A DNA stretch of 64,000 nucleotides from an uncultured Oscillospiraceae bacterium (GTDB lineage: Bacteria; Bacillota; Clostridia; Oscillospirales; Oscillospiraceae): NCBI GenBank assembly GCA_910584045.1, contig CAJTYO010000003.1:1-64000 (forward strand), written 5' to 3'. The notes beneath the pieces are model-generated. The model searched no databases. It saw only the letters and a program-made list of their open reading frames with translations, and was not told the DNA's origin. A program made the position numbers and the translations under genes. Below are positions 15,911 through 25,817 of this stretch, piece after piece (within the stretch, counting starts at the first letter, position 1; each line of letters opens with the position of its first letter).

Positions 15911-16843
15911 CTACATATCCTGGGATGCGGCCATTCTCTCCAGCAGATGGTCCATAACGTCCACCAAGTGGCCGATCTCCGGCTTGGTCAGCTGTTCATC
16001 CGCGCCCAGCTGCCGGCCCTTGATGCGCATCTCCTCACTAATGAGGGAAGAGAAAATAATGAGAGGAATCTGCTTGAAGCGGGGGGTGTCCTTGATCAGC
16101 TTGGTCAGCCGGTGTCCGTCCATCTGCGGCATCTCGATATCCGTGATAATCAGCGCCACATCCCGGCTGATGTCACCCCTCTCTGGCAGAGCGCTCAGGG
16201 CCTCCCACAGCTCCCGTCCGTTGGGGAACATCTTCAGGTTGACATAGTTCGCCTTCCGCAGGGAGTCGCCGATCATCTTGCTGAGCAGCACGGAGTCCTC
16301 CGCCACCCAAATGGGCTTGTCATTGCGGTCCCGGGGACCCAGGCGCTCCACCTCGGAAATCTGGATCGTTGTCTCCGGGGCGATCTCCGCCACAATGCGC
16401 TCGAAGTCCAGAATGGTCACAAGGTCACCGTCACATTGGGCAATGCCGGTGGCCACGCCCTCCGCGCCGCCGGAGACGGTCTTGTCCGGCTTCTGGATGT
16501 CGGTCCAGGAGATACGGCTGATACGGTCCACCGTGTGGACACGAAAGGCTATAAACATCTTGTTGAAATTGGTGATGATAAAGATATCCTTGGGATGCTT
16601 TTCGCTCTCCACTCCCAGATACTTGGGCAGATCCACCACCGTCAGGACCGCATCCCGGGGTTTGAAGATTCCCTCTACCGCCGGGTGGGCGTGGGGCATG
16701 GGCTTGATGGGCTCGGAGATCATGATCTCTCGGACCTTGGCCACGTTAATGCCGTACAGATTCCCCCCGATGGTAAATTTCATGATCTCGATTTCATTCG
16801 TACCGGACTCCAGCAGGATCCGGCTGTTGTGCGTTTCAGCCAT
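15911..16843 (-). CDS. cheV: Chemotaxis coupling/adaptation protein CheV
   Basis: A 310-residue fusion of a CheW-like coupling domain (about 15-160) and a response-regulator receiver (about 175-300). CheV links receptors to CheA and tunes sensitivity when phosphorylated. In the receiver the acidic pair (AEDS) and phosphorylatable Asp (LIITDIEMPQMDG) are visible, with Lys in LTKPE. It follows cheD in the operon. There is no stand-alone cheW in the window, so CheV may be the main local coupling protein. ATG 16843 has GGGAG upstream. Confidence 0.93.
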   Translation of the reverse strand: MAETHNSRILLESGTNEIEIMKFTIGGNLYGINVAKVREIMISEPIKPMPHAHPAVEGIFKPRDAVLTVVDLPKYLGVESEKHPKDIFIITNFNKMFIAFRVHTVDRISRISWTDIQKPDKTVSGGAEGVATGIAQCDGDLVTILDFERIVAEIAPETTIQISEVERLGPRDRNDKPIWVAEDSVLLSKMIGDSLRKANYVNLKMFPNGRELWEALSALPERGDISRDVALIITDIEMPQMDGHRLTKLIKDTPRFKQIPLIIFSSLISEEMRIKGRQLGADEQLTKPEIGHLVDVMDHLLERMAASQDM

Positions 16844-16890
16844 TCTCTGACACTCCCATCTCTAAATTATTCCATATAACCTGTGTTCAC

Positions 16891-17370
16891 TCAGAAAAAT
16901 ATATCCTGCCGGCCGTATGACCGGATACAGCCCTGTCCGCTGACCACATCGAAAAGCAGGGTGCGGGCCACCTTGCCCCCCACGTCCTCCGCCGTCAGGC
17001 GGACCCCCTCCTGACGGAGGATGGTATGTACGCTTTCAATGTTTCTCTGTCCAATATTTCCCAGACCACCGCCGCTGACCTCGAACATTTTCGCCCCGCC
17101 GGCAATTTTCACGGTGATGCGGCTTTTCAGCGCCCCCTGAGCGGTCATCTGCCGCAGCGTCTCCCGGATGCCCGTGTCCGCATATTTAAAGGCGTTTTTG
17201 CGCCCCGCCTCCATGTTCATCGGCAGCATCACGTGCAGCAGCGCACCCAGATGCAGCGCCGGATCCTGGAAGCACAATCCAATGCAGGAGCCCAAGGCGT
17301 AGGTAATCAGCACCCCAGCGCCCTTGGCCATCTTCATATCTGCAATCCCGACAGTTATCTTCTCATTCAT
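16891..17370 (-). CDS. cheD: Chemoreceptor glutamine deamidase CheD
   Basis: A 159-residue deamidase that converts receptor Gln to Glu and is held by CheC. The catalytic Cys lies in ALGSCIGLCF and the His in GALLHVMLP, both in their family positions; the IKIAGGAKMF-type strand follows. It overlaps the cheC stop by four bases (17367-17370), as expected for a CheC-CheD pair working in one complex. Confidence 0.95.
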   Translation of the reverse strand: MNEKITVGIADMKMAKGAGVLITYALGSCIGLCFQDPALHLGALLHVMLPMNMEAGRKNAFKYADTGIRETLRQMTAQGALKSRITVKIAGGAKMFEVSGGGLGNIGQRNIESVHTILRQEGVRLTAEDVGGKVARTLLFDVVSGQGCIRSYGRQDIFF

Positions 17371-17990
17371 TCCGCAACGCCCAGCTTTGCTAACAAGAAA
17401 TTCAGAGAACGCACGTCCGGCGATAGCAGCAGGTGGCAGGGGACCTGCTTGTTGTCGCAGACGAAATTCCCGCCGATGGTCATAAGGTAGTCACTCGTCC
17501 CGCCATACATCGCCATGGGTACAGCCAATATGGCCCCCTGCATATCCACTGCAAAGGCGGGCACCGTCAGGCTGACCGAGATGCCCGACAGCCCGGAGAG
17601 CGCGTTAATGAAGGTAGAAATCAGTATGTTGCCCACCTCGATCAGGGTGGACTGGCACAGCTCATCCAGCTCCTCGTACCCCTTGACCGGAGAGCCCAGC
17701 ATGGTCGCCAGCACCAGGTTAATGAACTCCAGCTGCTGCACCGACAGCATCACGCCGCTCATCTGTCCGCCCATGCCCACCAGCACGCCGGCGGTCACTG
17801 CCTCCGGACCGCCGATCCAGTCAATGGCCTCGTTATAGCCCATGATGCGCACCTCAGGCAAAGTGATGCGCACCTCTCGCTCGAGCAACTGGCCCAGGGC
17901 GGTAGCCGCGTTTCCTGTGCCAATGCTGCCGATCTCCCGCAGGGTGTCCAACTCCAGGGAGCTGAGCTGGTCAAAGCTCTTGATTACCAT
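17367..17990 (-). CDS. cheC: CheY-P phosphatase CheC (first site degenerate)
   Basis: A 207-residue protein with two pseudo-symmetric CheC sites of pattern (S/D)x3Ex2Nx22P. The second is intact (STLIEVGN followed by 22 residues and Pro). The first reads REIGS where EIGN is expected, so its Asn is Ser, although the spacing to Pro is kept. In Bacillus CheC the second site contributes most of the activity, so dephosphorylation should remain. It is encoded just before cheD, its regulatory partner. ATG 17990. Confidence 0.93.
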   Translation of the reverse strand: MVIKSFDQLSSLELDTLREIGSIGTGNAATALGQLLEREVRITLPEVRIMGYNEAIDWIGGPEAVTAGVLVGMGGQMSGVMLSVQQLEFINLVLATMLGSPVKGYEELDELCQSTLIEVGNILISTFINALSGLSGISVSLTVPAFAVDMQGAILAVPMAMYGGTSDYLMTIGGNFVCDNKQVPCHLLLSPDVRSLNFLLAKLGVAE

Positions 17991-18011
17991 GTTCTCCCCT
18001 CCTCTATTATG

Positions 18012-18788
18012 TTACCCTCTTAAATTGTTAAAGGTTGTCTCGATCTCATCGCTGGTGGTCACCATCTTTAAGCAGTAACTGAACGCCCGCTGGGATTCAA
18101 TCACCTTAATAAACTCCTGGGTCAGGTCCGTATTACTCATCTCCAGCAGACCCCGCACCACCTGGCCGGTGCCCAGATACAGCTGTCCGTTTTTCTCCGT
18201 TGCCAGCAAACGGGAGCCGCTGGCGTGCTCCATGCCGTAGTGAATGGCAAAGTCAAACACGCCCACATCTACCGGGGCCTCCCGGTTCTCCGGGTCGATG
18301 ACGATGAAATTTCCCTGAGGGTCCAGAACACAGCGGCCCTGGTTGTCGCTCAACCGCCAGACGGAGGTGGGCTGAGCTTCGATCAGCTCACCGTTTTCAT
18401 CGTACTCCGGCTCTGCATCCTCCGCAGGGGGAACCTGGAACTCGTTCATCTGGAAAGAGCCGTCCCGGGTATAACTGATTTCCTGTGTGGCAGGATCAAA
18501 GAGGGCGAAAAAGCCGTCCCCATTGATGGCAAAGTCGAAGGTCAGCCCGGTATCCTTGTACCCCCGGGTGGAGAAGTCGATGGGGGCATGAATCATCCGC
18601 GCGCCGGTCCCCTTGGGCAGGCGCTCCTCGTCGATGCCCACCACATTCCGGTTCATCAGCTCGCCGAAAGCCGCCCGCTCACAGCGGAAGCCCTGGGTGT
18701 TGATATTGGCAATGTTCTGGGACTGTACGTTCATACGCAGCTGCTGCTGAAACGCGCCCACAGCGGCATTATAAAAGGACATATTCAT
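18012..18788 (-). CDS. FlgG-family flagellar rod/hook-basal-body protein (FlhO/FlgF-like)
   Basis: About 258 residues with the axial-protein N-terminus (SQNIANINTQGFRCERAAF) and C-terminal motif (NTDLTQEFIKVIESQRAFSYCLK). Two adjacent FlgG-type genes after sigD correspond to Bacillus flhO-flhP, which form the distal rod. The middle is Pro/Glu-rich (PPAEDAEPEYDENGE). The start is uncertain: ATG 18788 is favoured, GTG 18797 and ATG 18782 are possible. It lies 32 bases after its paralogue. Confidence 0.88.
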   Translation of the reverse strand: MNMSFYNAAVGAFQQQLRMNVQSQNIANINTQGFRCERAAFGELMNRNVVGIDEERLPKGTGARMIHAPIDFSTRGYKDTGLTFDFAINGDGFFALFDPATQEISYTRDGSFQMNEFQVPPAEDAEPEYDENGELIEAQPTSVWRLSDNQGRCVLDPQGNFIVIDPENREAPVDVGVFDFAIHYGMEHASGSRLLATEKNGQLYLGTGQVVRGLLEMSNTDLTQEFIKVIESQRAFSYCLKMVTTSDEIETTFNNLRG

Positions 18789-18829
18789 TTCATGCACACC
18801 TTCCTTTCTGTTATCAGCGCCTCAGTTCT

Positions 18830-19585
18830 TTACACCCGTCCCAGTTCGGTGGTGTCCTTGGTCATGACCTGGTCGTAAATCTTGCTCATCTCCGCTGCGC
18901 TCTGGAGGGCCCGCTGGGCGCTCATCATGGACACCATCTCGTGGACCATGTTGCTGTTGGAGCGCTCCACCATCTTGTGATGAATGACGTAGCCCTGACT
19001 CTCCTGAAGCTGGCCGCCGGTGAAGAGCCCGTGGTCATTGCGCTCCAGTGCACCGTTGTCCTGGAAAGCGAAGACACCCAGTGTGGCCAGGGGATTGCGG
19101 TTATTGAGCGTGTAGATCGTCCCGTCCGGGTCCACATAGATGTTGTCCGTGGGCAGCTGAATGGGCTGCCGGTTTTCGTCCAGCACCCGGCCCTGGCCGG
19201 GAAGGATCAGATAATTCTCATCGTCCAGGTTGAAACTGCCCGCCCGGGTGTAGGCCACCTGGCCATTCCACTCGATGGCAAAGAAACCATCCCCCTCGAT
19301 AGCGAAGTCCAGCGGCAGCTCCGTCTCCTCCAGGGAGCCCTGGGTGTAGTCGGTATACAGCTGGTCAGGGGCCAGGATGTAGCTCTCCCGGCCGATCTCC
19401 TCGGTATTAACCTTGTCCTTGTTGCCCACCCGGCTGATGATGACCTCCCGGAAGGAGGTGCTGTCCGTATACCGGTCGGCCTTATAGCCGGCGGTGGACA
19501 CGTTGGACATGTTGTTGGCGATCACGTCCAACCGGCGGCCCTGGCTGAGCATACCGGAGGTCAACTGATAAAAGCCCTTAAACAT
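18830..19585 (-). CDS. FlgG-family flagellar rod protein (FlhP/FlgG-like)
   Basis: A 251-residue axial protein. The N-terminal rod signature is RRLDVIANNMSNVSTAGYK; the central LDFAIEGDGFFAIEW is the FlgG/FlgF core; the C-terminal NSNMVHEMVSMMSAQRALQSAAE helix completes the coiled rod domain. Its length is close to FlgG (about 260). It lies directly after sigD. With the neighbouring paralogue it should make up the distal rod, exported by the type III apparatus. Confidence 0.9.
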   Translation of the reverse strand: MFKGFYQLTSGMLSQGRRLDVIANNMSNVSTAGYKADRYTDSTSFREVIISRVGNKDKVNTEEIGRESYILAPDQLYTDYTQGSLEETELPLDFAIEGDGFFAIEWNGQVAYTRAGSFNLDDENYLILPGQGRVLDENRQPIQLPTDNIYVDPDGTIYTLNNRNPLATLGVFAFQDNGALERNDHGLFTGGQLQESQGYVIHHKMVERSNSNMVHEMVSMMSAQRALQSAAEMSKIYDQVMTKDTTELGRV

Positions 19586-19612
19586 AAGTATGGCGCTCCT
19601 CTCGCGGCGGGG

Positions 19613-20422
19613 TCAATCCCCGTTCATGTATTGCTTCATATACAGCTTCAGCTTCTGGATGGCCCTGGAGTGGATCTGAGAGATACGTGGCTCGCTGACC
19701 TCCATCACCTGGGCAATTTCCTTCATGCTGAGGTTCTTACGGTAGTACAGGGATACGACCATCTGCTCGTTCTCCCGCAGGGAGGCGATGCCATCGGCCA
19801 GTGTATCCAGCAGCTCCTGGCGCAGCAGGGAATCCTCGGGGCGGCCTCCGCCTCCCCCGTCCGCTACATCCATGCCGCCCTGCTCCTGGTCGTCAAAGAT
19901 AGAGTCCAGACTCAGCAGATTGCACAGTGCGGAGTTAGCCAGGTCCTCCTGATACTGCTGGCTGGTAACCCCCAGCCGGCTGGCAATCTCCTCGTCGGTG
20001 GGACATCGGCCCAGTTCGGCGTACAGCTCCACGCTGGCCTGATCGATCTCCCGGGCCTTCCGCCGGACGCTTCGGGGCACCCAGTCCTGGCGGCGCGCCA
20101 GGTCGATGACCGCCCCTCGAATGCGCTTGGATACGAAAGTCTCAAACTTGATGCCCTTGTCGGGATCGAACTTGTCGATGGCTCCCACCAGAGCCAGCAC
20201 ACCCTCGTTGATAATGTCGTCCACCTGGGCGAAGCTGGAGTACACCCCCCGCACCTGCAGGGCGATGGACTTTACCAGACCCACATATCGCAGTGCCAGC
20301 GTCCACTTCAACTCCTGACACCCGCTGCTGCGGTAGAGCAGGAGCAGATCCTCCTTGCTCATGGCATCCAGCTCCGGCTGGGTATAGCCCAGCTGGTCCA
20401 GGGTCAACGCCGCGCCGCTCAT
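19613..20422 (-). CDS. sigD: Flagellar sigma factor FliA/SigD
   Basis: A 269-residue sigma-28. Region 2 ([24 protein letters not shown], then [19 protein letters not shown]) and region 4 ([25 protein letters not shown] helix-turn-helix) are complete. It directs late flagellar genes; matching promoters lie upstream of fliD and flgM. The anti-sigma factor FlgM is encoded at 48714-49025. The start overlaps the flhA stop by four bases. Between regions 3 and 4 is a Gly-rich linker (VADGGGGG). Confidence 0.95.
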   Translation of the reverse strand: MSGAALTLDQLGYTQPELDAMSKEDLLLLYRSSGCQELKWTLALRYVGLVKSIALQVRGVYSSFAQVDDIINEGVLALVGAIDKFDPDKGIKFETFVSKRIRGAVIDLARRQDWVPRSVRRKAREIDQASVELYAELGRCPTDEEIASRLGVTSQQYQEDLANSALCNLLSLDSIFDDQEQGGMDVADGGGGGRPEDSLLRQELLDTLADGIASLRENEQMVVSLYYRKNLSMKEIAQVMEVSEPRISQIHSRAIQKLKLYMKQYMNGD

Positions 20423-22515
20423 ACCGCCGCCGCCTTTCTCGGCGCACCAGTGTCACGGAGCAGCCCTATGTTGCCCAAGGACTGTATCTGCACATCGCTG
20501 GTGATCTCATTGAAGGCCAGCACGTACAAGTTGGGGTAAAATTGGGCCAGCATCCGGCTGAAATACACGCGGATGACCTGGCTGGTGAGGACGATGGGCG
20601 TCTGTCCCAGATCGTTGAACTTCTTGATGAGGTCCGCCAGCTGGGTGACGATCTGCTGCATAAGGTCGGGCCCCATAGCCAGATAGATACCCTGCTCGTT
20701 TTTGCTCAGAGAGGCGATAACCCGCTTCTCCACCTCAGCGTCCAGGGTGACCACCCGCAGCTGTCCGTGCTCGCAGAAACGGCGGGTGATGGTGCGGCTG
20801 AGAGCGCCGCGGATGTTCTCGGTAACCATATCCAGATCCTTGGTGCTGGCCAGTGCCTCCACCGCCGTCTCCAGGATGGTGCCCAGATCGCGGATGGGGA
20901 TGCCCTCCCGCAGCAGGTTGCGCAGGATGCGCTCCAGGTGGGCGTAAGTCAGCACATTAGGAATGACCTCCTCCACCAGCTCCGGGGATGTCTTCTTCAG
21001 GTTCTCCACCAGCTGGATCACCTCCGCCCGGCCCAGCAGCTCGTAAGCATGGGCCCGAACCACCTCACTGAGGTGAGTCTGCATGACGGACAGGGGATCG
21101 ATGACGGTATAGCCGTAAATTTCCGCCATCTCCTTGTTCTCCGGCAGAATCCACCGGGAGGGGATGCCGTAGGCTGGCTCCACCGTTTCGATACCGTCGA
21201 TCTCACCGGTTGGATTGGCCGGCTCCAGGGCCAAATAGTAGTCCACCAGAATTTCTCCTCGGGCTACCTCCTCGCCCTTGATCTTCACTACATACTGGTT
21301 GGTGCCCAGTGCGGAGGAGTCATGGAAGCGGATGGAGGGAATGACGAAGCCCATATCCTGAGCGTACTGCCGACGGAAAATGACGATGCGGCCGATGAGC
21401 TTGCCGCCGCTGTTCTCATCCACCATGGGGATGAGGCTATATCCAAACTCCATCTCGATGGGGTCCACCGTCAGGAGGGAATAGACGTTGTTGATATCCT
21501 TGTAATACTCGCTGGCTGTAGGCTGGGGGACCTCCTCCTGGACCGCAGCGGCAGCCTGGGCGGCGATCTCCTCCACCTGCCGCTTGTCGGCCCGGCTGCC
21601 GATAAAACCGCCGGACACGGCCAAACCCGCGCCCACAATCAGCAGCGGCACGTGGGGCGTGCCGGGGATGCAGCCTAGCAGGGCGATGACAAGACCCGCG
21701 GTGAGAATAGCCTTGGGCTGGGCCAGAAACTGTCGGATGACGTCGTCGTTCAGACTGCCATCGGACACGCTGCGGGTGACCACCATGGCGGTAGCCGTGG
21801 AGATCATCAGGGAGGGCACCTGGCTGACCAGGCCGTCGCCGATGGTGGCGATGGAATATACCTCCCAGACATTCTCCACGCCGCCTAGACTGCCCAGGAT
21901 CAGGCCGCCCACCAGATTGATGGCGGTGATGATCAGGGACAAGGTGGCGTCACCCTTGACGAACTTGGTCGCGCCGTCCATTGCGCCGTAGAAATCCGCT
22001 TCCTTCTGAATTTTGGCACGGCGGGCCTTAGCCCCCTGCTCGTCAATCAGGCCGGAACTCAGATCCGCATCGATGGCCATCTGCTTACCCGGCATGGCGT
22101 CCAGGGTGAACCGGGCCGCCACCTCGGAGACGCGCTCCGCGCCCTTGGTCACAACGATCAGCTGCACCAGGACGATAATCAGAAAGATGATAATACCCAG
22201 CACAATGTTCCCCTGAGCAATCATCATGCCAAAGGCCTCAATGACATTGCCGGCGTTGCCGTCATTTCCCAGAATGGCCCGGGTGGTAGACACGTTCAGT
22301 CCCAATCGGAACAGCGTGGTAATCAGCAGCAGGGACGGGAAGATGGAAAAGTCCAGCGCATCCGACACCGTCATGGTAATCACCAGAATCAGCATGGACA
22401 GGGAGATGTTCACCACCAGCAGAACGTCCAGCAGAGGGGTCGGCAGGGGAACGAAAATAAATAGAACAATGACCACCACTGCCAGCGCTATGCCGTTTTG
22501 GAGAATTCGCTTCAT
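20419..22515 (-). CDS. flhA: Flagellar export gate protein FlhA
   Basis: About 698 residues. The first half contains eight predicted membrane spans and the FHIPEP signature region ([21 protein letters not shown]); the second half is the cytoplasmic docking ring that receives chaperone-substrate complexes. Length matches the family. I chose ATG 22515 (SD AAAGGA eight bases upstream) over GTG 22521. It overlaps sigD by four bases and lies 78 bases after flhB, with a hairpin (22561-22583) in the gap. Confidence 0.96.
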   Translation of the reverse strand: MKRILQNGIALAVVVIVLFIFVPLPTPLLDVLLVVNISLSMLILVITMTVSDALDFSIFPSLLLITTLFRLGLNVSTTRAILGNDGNAGNVIEAFGMMIAQGNIVLGIIIFLIIVLVQLIVVTKGAERVSEVAARFTLDAMPGKQMAIDADLSSGLIDEQGAKARRAKIQKEADFYGAMDGATKFVKGDATLSLIITAINLVGGLILGSLGGVENVWEVYSIATIGDGLVSQVPSLMISTATAMVVTRSVSDGSLNDDVIRQFLAQPKAILTAGLVIALLGCIPGTPHVPLLIVGAGLAVSGGFIGSRADKRQVEEIAAQAAAAVQEEVPQPTASEYYKDINNVYSLLTVDPIEMEFGYSLIPMVDENSGGKLIGRIVIFRRQYAQDMGFVIPSIRFHDSSALGTNQYVVKIKGEEVARGEILVDYYLALEPANPTGEIDGIETVEPAYGIPSRWILPENKEMAEIYGYTVIDPLSVMQTHLSEVVRAHAYELLGRAEVIQLVENLKKTSPELVEEVIPNVLTYAHLERILRNLLREGIPIRDLGTILETAVEALASTKDLDMVTENIRGALSRTITRRFCEHGQLRVVTLDAEVEKRVIASLSKNEQGIYLAMGPDLMQQIVTQLADLIKKFNDLGQTPIVLTSQVIRVYFSRMLAQFYPNLYVLAFNEITSDVQIQSLGNIGLLRDTGAPRKAAAV

Positions 22516-22593
22516 GGGCACTGTCCTTTCCAGAAATCAGCTCTTGCTTTTATGCTATACCGCCCCAATTCACTTGGGCGGGAGCTCTCAAAG

Positions 22594-23667
22594 TTACGTG
22601 CGGGGGCTTTCCTGCCGGTCCAGTTTCAGCACGTAGACCAGCACCTCGGCCACAGGGCCGTAAAATTCCATTGGGATCATGCAGTCCAGCGCGGCGTCCG
22701 CATACAGGCTGCGGGCCAGGGGCACGTTCTCCACCACGGCCACACCGTTTTCCTCGGCCACCGACACAATACGCAGGGCCAGCTCGTCTAGACCCTTGGC
22801 CACCACCACCGGCGCATCGTCCTGATCCGGCTTGTAGCGCAGGGCCACGGCCACATGGGTGGGGTTTCGGATAACCACATCCGCTCCGGGCACCTGCTGC
22901 ATCATACGCTGCTGAGCCCGGCGGCGTTGGATCTCCTTGATCTTTCCCTTGACCTGGGGGTCGCCTTCGGTTTGTTTGTACTCCTCCTTGATCTCCTGTT
23001 TGGACATCTTCAGCTGCCGCTCATAGTCCCACCACTGGTAAAAGTAGTCCGCCCCAGCCAGGGCCGTAAAGGCGATGGCCACCTGCATGATCAGGGTGAC
23101 AATATCCTCAAAGAGGATCGAGCACGCCTGACCAATATCCATGTCCAGGAAGTTGGAGAAGCCTAGGGCCACGGTCTGAAAGTACCGGTATATAAGGTAG
23201 AGCAGAATAGTGATCTTCAAAATGCCCTTCAGGGCCTCCACCACGCTGCGCAAGGAAAACAGCCGCTTAAAGCCCTGGAGAGGGCTGATGCGGTTGAACT
23301 TGGGCTTCAGGGATTCCGCTGAGACCAGCAGTCTGGTCTGAGCAAAAGTGGCCGCCACGGCCAGCAGTGCGGTAACACCCAGAAATGGCCCAGCCACCAC
23401 CACCGCCGTCATCACACAGTTGTACAGCAGCTGTCGCAGGATGGTTGGCATGGCGGCGGGCGTGGTGTCCCTGATATAACCGAAGCAGGTCTGGAAGAGA
23501 TTATTTGCCTGCTCCGGGACCACGCCGCTCATGACGTGCAGCATTGCCAAGGTGCCAAGGAGCGTGGCTACGGCCACCACGTCCTTGCTCATCATGACGT
23601 TACCTTTTTTTCGTTCGTCTCGTCGCTTTTTCGGGGTTGCTTTTTCGGTTTTGGAATCGCCGGCCAC
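22594..23667 (-). CDS. flhB: Flagellar export switch protein FlhB
   Basis: A 357-residue membrane protein with four spans and a cytoplasmic C-terminal domain that self-cleaves to switch export from rod/hook to filament substrates. The cleavage motif NPTH is intact (VVIRNPTHVAVALRY). The N-terminus starts with the usual basic EKATPKKRRDERKKGNV. GTG 23667 with AGGGGGG upstream is the start. FliK, its length-control partner, is encoded at 33395-34537. Confidence 0.96.
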   Translation of the reverse strand: MAGDSKTEKATPKKRRDERKKGNVMMSKDVVAVATLLGTLAMLHVMSGVVPEQANNLFQTCFGYIRDTTPAAMPTILRQLLYNCVMTAVVVAGPFLGVTALLAVAATFAQTRLLVSAESLKPKFNRISPLQGFKRLFSLRSVVEALKGILKITILLYLIYRYFQTVALGFSNFLDMDIGQACSILFEDIVTLIMQVAIAFTALAGADYFYQWWDYERQLKMSKQEIKEEYKQTEGDPQVKGKIKEIQRRRAQQRMMQQVPGADVVIRNPTHVAVALRYKPDQDDAPVVVAKGLDELALRIVSVAEENGVAVVENVPLARSLYADAALDCMIPMEFYGPVAEVLVYVLKLDRQESPRT

Positions 23668-23702
23668 CGCTCTGTCCCCCCTTTCCTATGCCAGAGCGCC
23701 CG

Positions 23703-24464
23703 CTAACCCATGGCGGTCAGCAGATGCTGTATCTGTAGGAGCATATCGTTCTCCGCCCGCAGCAGGAACTCACTGATGGGCGCCAGCAGGACCAGCAGCA
23801 GCGCCAGCCCGATGATGACCTTCAGTTCAATATTGATGGCGAAGACATTAATCTGGGGGATCACCTTCATCAGGATACCCATGCCCACCTGACCCAACAG
23901 CTCCGCCGCCAGAATGGGCATACAAAGCTTGATGCCCATGATGGTGCAGTTGATAAACAGCTGGATAAGTGCCTGATAGATCTCCTGCCCGAAGGCCGGC
24001 TGCCCATAGGGGACGACGCCCCCTGAGGCCAGAAAAATCCGCAGCAAGGTATAGTGCCCATTGCCCGCGAAAAACAGCAGCATCATCAGAACGTTCAGCA
24101 GCGAGGCCGTCACCGTGGTGGACGCCTGGCTGCCGGGGTCATAGGTCTTGCCCATGCTCATGCCCATCTGGATGTCGATGGTCTCGCCGCCCAGCAGAGG
24201 GATGTAGAAAAACAGGTTCATCACAACCCCTACCAGATACCCCACCGCCAGCTCTAAAAGCAGCGTCACCCCCAGCTCGATGATGCTCTCCGGCACCGCC
24301 GGGCGATAGATCGTCATGGGGAAAGCTGTGAAACTTAAAAGCAGGACCAGCCCGCTTTTGACAATGCCGGGGAGACTCTGCCGGCCAAACAGGGGGTTGA
24401 AGAGCACAAATCCACTCATGCGGGAGAGAATCAGCAAAAACAGCGTTACTTCTGCCCAGTCCAC
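23703..24464 (-). CDS. fliR: Flagellar export protein FliR
   Basis: A hydrophobic protein of 253 residues with about six membrane helices, part of the FliPQR export channel. LSRMSGFVLFNPLFGRQSLP at the N-terminus and GMSMGKTYDPGSQAS in the middle are family features. The preferred start is GTG 24464, seven bases after AGGGGG; longer readings overlap fliQ by 60 bases and are unlikely. It follows fliQ closely. Confidence 0.93.
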   Translation of the reverse strand: MDWAEVTLFLLILSRMSGFVLFNPLFGRQSLPGIVKSGLVLLLSFTAFPMTIYRPAVPESIIELGVTLLLELAVGYLVGVVMNLFFYIPLLGGETIDIQMGMSMGKTYDPGSQASTTVTASLLNVLMMLLFFAGNGHYTLLRIFLASGGVVPYGQPAFGQEIYQALIQLFINCTIMGIKLCMPILAAELLGQVGMGILMKVIPQINVFAINIELKVIIGLALLLVLLAPISEFLLRAENDMLLQIQHLLTAMG

Positions 24465-24475
24465 ACCCACGCCCC

Positions 24476-24736
24476 CTAACTGCGCATCAGCGCAAAAAGG
24501 CCCCGGGTATAGTCCAGCAGCGTCTCCATCATCCAACCGCCAGCCACCAGCAGCACAATGATGACAACCGTCAGCTTGAAGATGAAGGACAGCGTCTGCT
24601 CATGGATCTGGGTGACCGCCTGAAAAATGGCCAGCAGCACGCCCACCGCCATACTCAAAAGCAGCATGGGCGCACACAGCTTGATGACCACCCATACGCC
24701 CTCCCGGAGGACCTCCGCTACCATTGTCGTATCCAT
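24476..24736 (-). CDS. fliQ: Flagellar export protein FliQ
   Basis: An 86-residue protein with two membrane helices, matching FliQ length. The family motif FQAVTQIHEQTLSFIFK is present between the helices. It is part of the FliP5Q4R1 channel. It is located between fliP and fliR, the standard order. Confidence 0.95.
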   Translation of the reverse strand: MDTTMVAEVLREGVWVVIKLCAPMLLLSMAVGVLLAIFQAVTQIHEQTLSFIFKLTVVIIVLLVAGGWMMETLLDYTRGLFALMRS

Positions 24737-24757
24737 CGCGTCCCTCCTCCTCTCAGT

Positions 24758-25435
24758 TTACCGTACCGTCCCGATCAGGGTGTGGAACAGCAGGTCCCAC
24801 CCATTCAGCAAAATAAACAATAAAATCTTGAACGGTGTCGAAATCATGGAGGGGGGGAGCATGATCATACCCATACTCATCAGGGTGGAGGATACGATCA
24901 CGTCGATGAGCATAAAGGGAATATACAGCAGAAAACCGATCCAGAAAGCCGCCTTCAACTCGCTGGTCACAAAAGCCGGCGTGATGGTCAGCAGAGAAAG
25001 ATCAACCGCCTGTTCCAGCTCCTCTGCCGTGGAGGGCGCTTCCTCCCCCGACATATCACAGAAGAGCTCCAGGCTGGCGATCTCCGTGTTGCGCAGCATA
25101 AATCGCTTGAGGGGCAGCTGCGCTCGCTCGAAAAATTCCTCCTGTCCGATTGTCCCAGCTACATAGGGATCATAGGCCTGGGTCCTGATCTCATTCATGG
25201 CCGGAGTCATGGTAAACAGCGTCAGGATCAAGGCCATGCCCACCAGCACCGTGTTGGGCGGGGTCTGCTGCGTGCCCATGGCGGTGCGCAGAAAGGAGAG
25301 GGACACCACATAGCGGGTGAAGGAGGTCATCATCACCACCAGCGTCGGCAATAGAGTGATGACCACCAGCAGCAGCGATATGTCCAACGCCTGGACACTG
25401 TCGCCGTTTACATTGATGATCGCGTCCGTCGGCAC
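24758..25435 (-). CDS. fliP: Flagellar export protein FliP
   Basis: A 225-residue polytopic membrane protein. TSFTRYVVSLSFLRTAMGTQQTPPN is the FliP signature 1 and FVTSELKAAFWIGFLLYIPFMLIDV signature 2 region. GTG 25435 behind GGAGAGGAGGTG is the likely start, avoiding overlap with fliO. The N-terminus lacks an obvious cleavable signal, as in several Gram-positive FliPs. It forms the export pore with FliQ and FliR. Confidence 0.95.
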   Translation of the reverse strand: MPTDAIINVNGDSVQALDISLLLVVITLLPTLVVMMTSFTRYVVSLSFLRTAMGTQQTPPNTVLVGMALILTLFTMTPAMNEIRTQAYDPYVAGTIGQEEFFERAQLPLKRFMLRNTEIASLELFCDMSGEEAPSTAEELEQAVDLSLLTITPAFVTSELKAAFWIGFLLYIPFMLIDVIVSSTLMSMGMIMLPPSMISTPFKILLFILLNGWDLLFHTLIGTVR

Positions 25436-25454
25436 GCGCGCACCTCCTCTCCGG

Positions 25455-25817
25455 TTACTTCTTCTCCCGGAGCTTCCGCAGCATTTCTCGGAAGTCCAGG
25501 GGTTCTCTCCCCGCGGCATCATCGGAGGGGGGCGCGCTCCAAAGAGCCCCCTCCTCCTCTGTCAGTTCCGCCAGCAGGGAGAATCCGGAGGGAGAACTGC
25601 CAAGTAAGAAATATCGTCCGGCGGCCTCGACCACCAACAGGGATTGGTCCCGCCCCACCGCCAGGCGCTCCAGCACCTTCATTCGCCGCTGGCCCGCCGG
25701 GAGTCCGAACTGACCGGACATACCCGTGCCGGCCCAGCGGGTGAACAGCCAGCAGCCGCCCAGCACCAGCAGCAGGACCACCAGTATGCCCAGCAGGGAC
25801 AGCAGGTCCCAGGGCAT
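25455..25817 (-). CDS. fliO: Flagellar biosynthesis protein FliO
   Basis: A 120-residue protein with one N-terminal membrane helix (residues about 8-27) and a small cytoplasmic domain (MKVLERLAVGRDQSLLVVEAAGRYFLLG), the FliO pattern. FliO helps assemble the FliP ring. Its start codon overlaps the cheY stop by one base, and fliP follows after 19 bases. Confidence 0.9.
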   Translation of the reverse strand: MPWDLLSLLGILVVLLLVLGGCWLFTRWAGTGMSGQFGLPAGQRRMKVLERLAVGRDQSLLVVEAAGRYFLLGSSPSGFSLLAELTEEEGALWSAPPSDDAAGREPLDFREMLRKLREKK

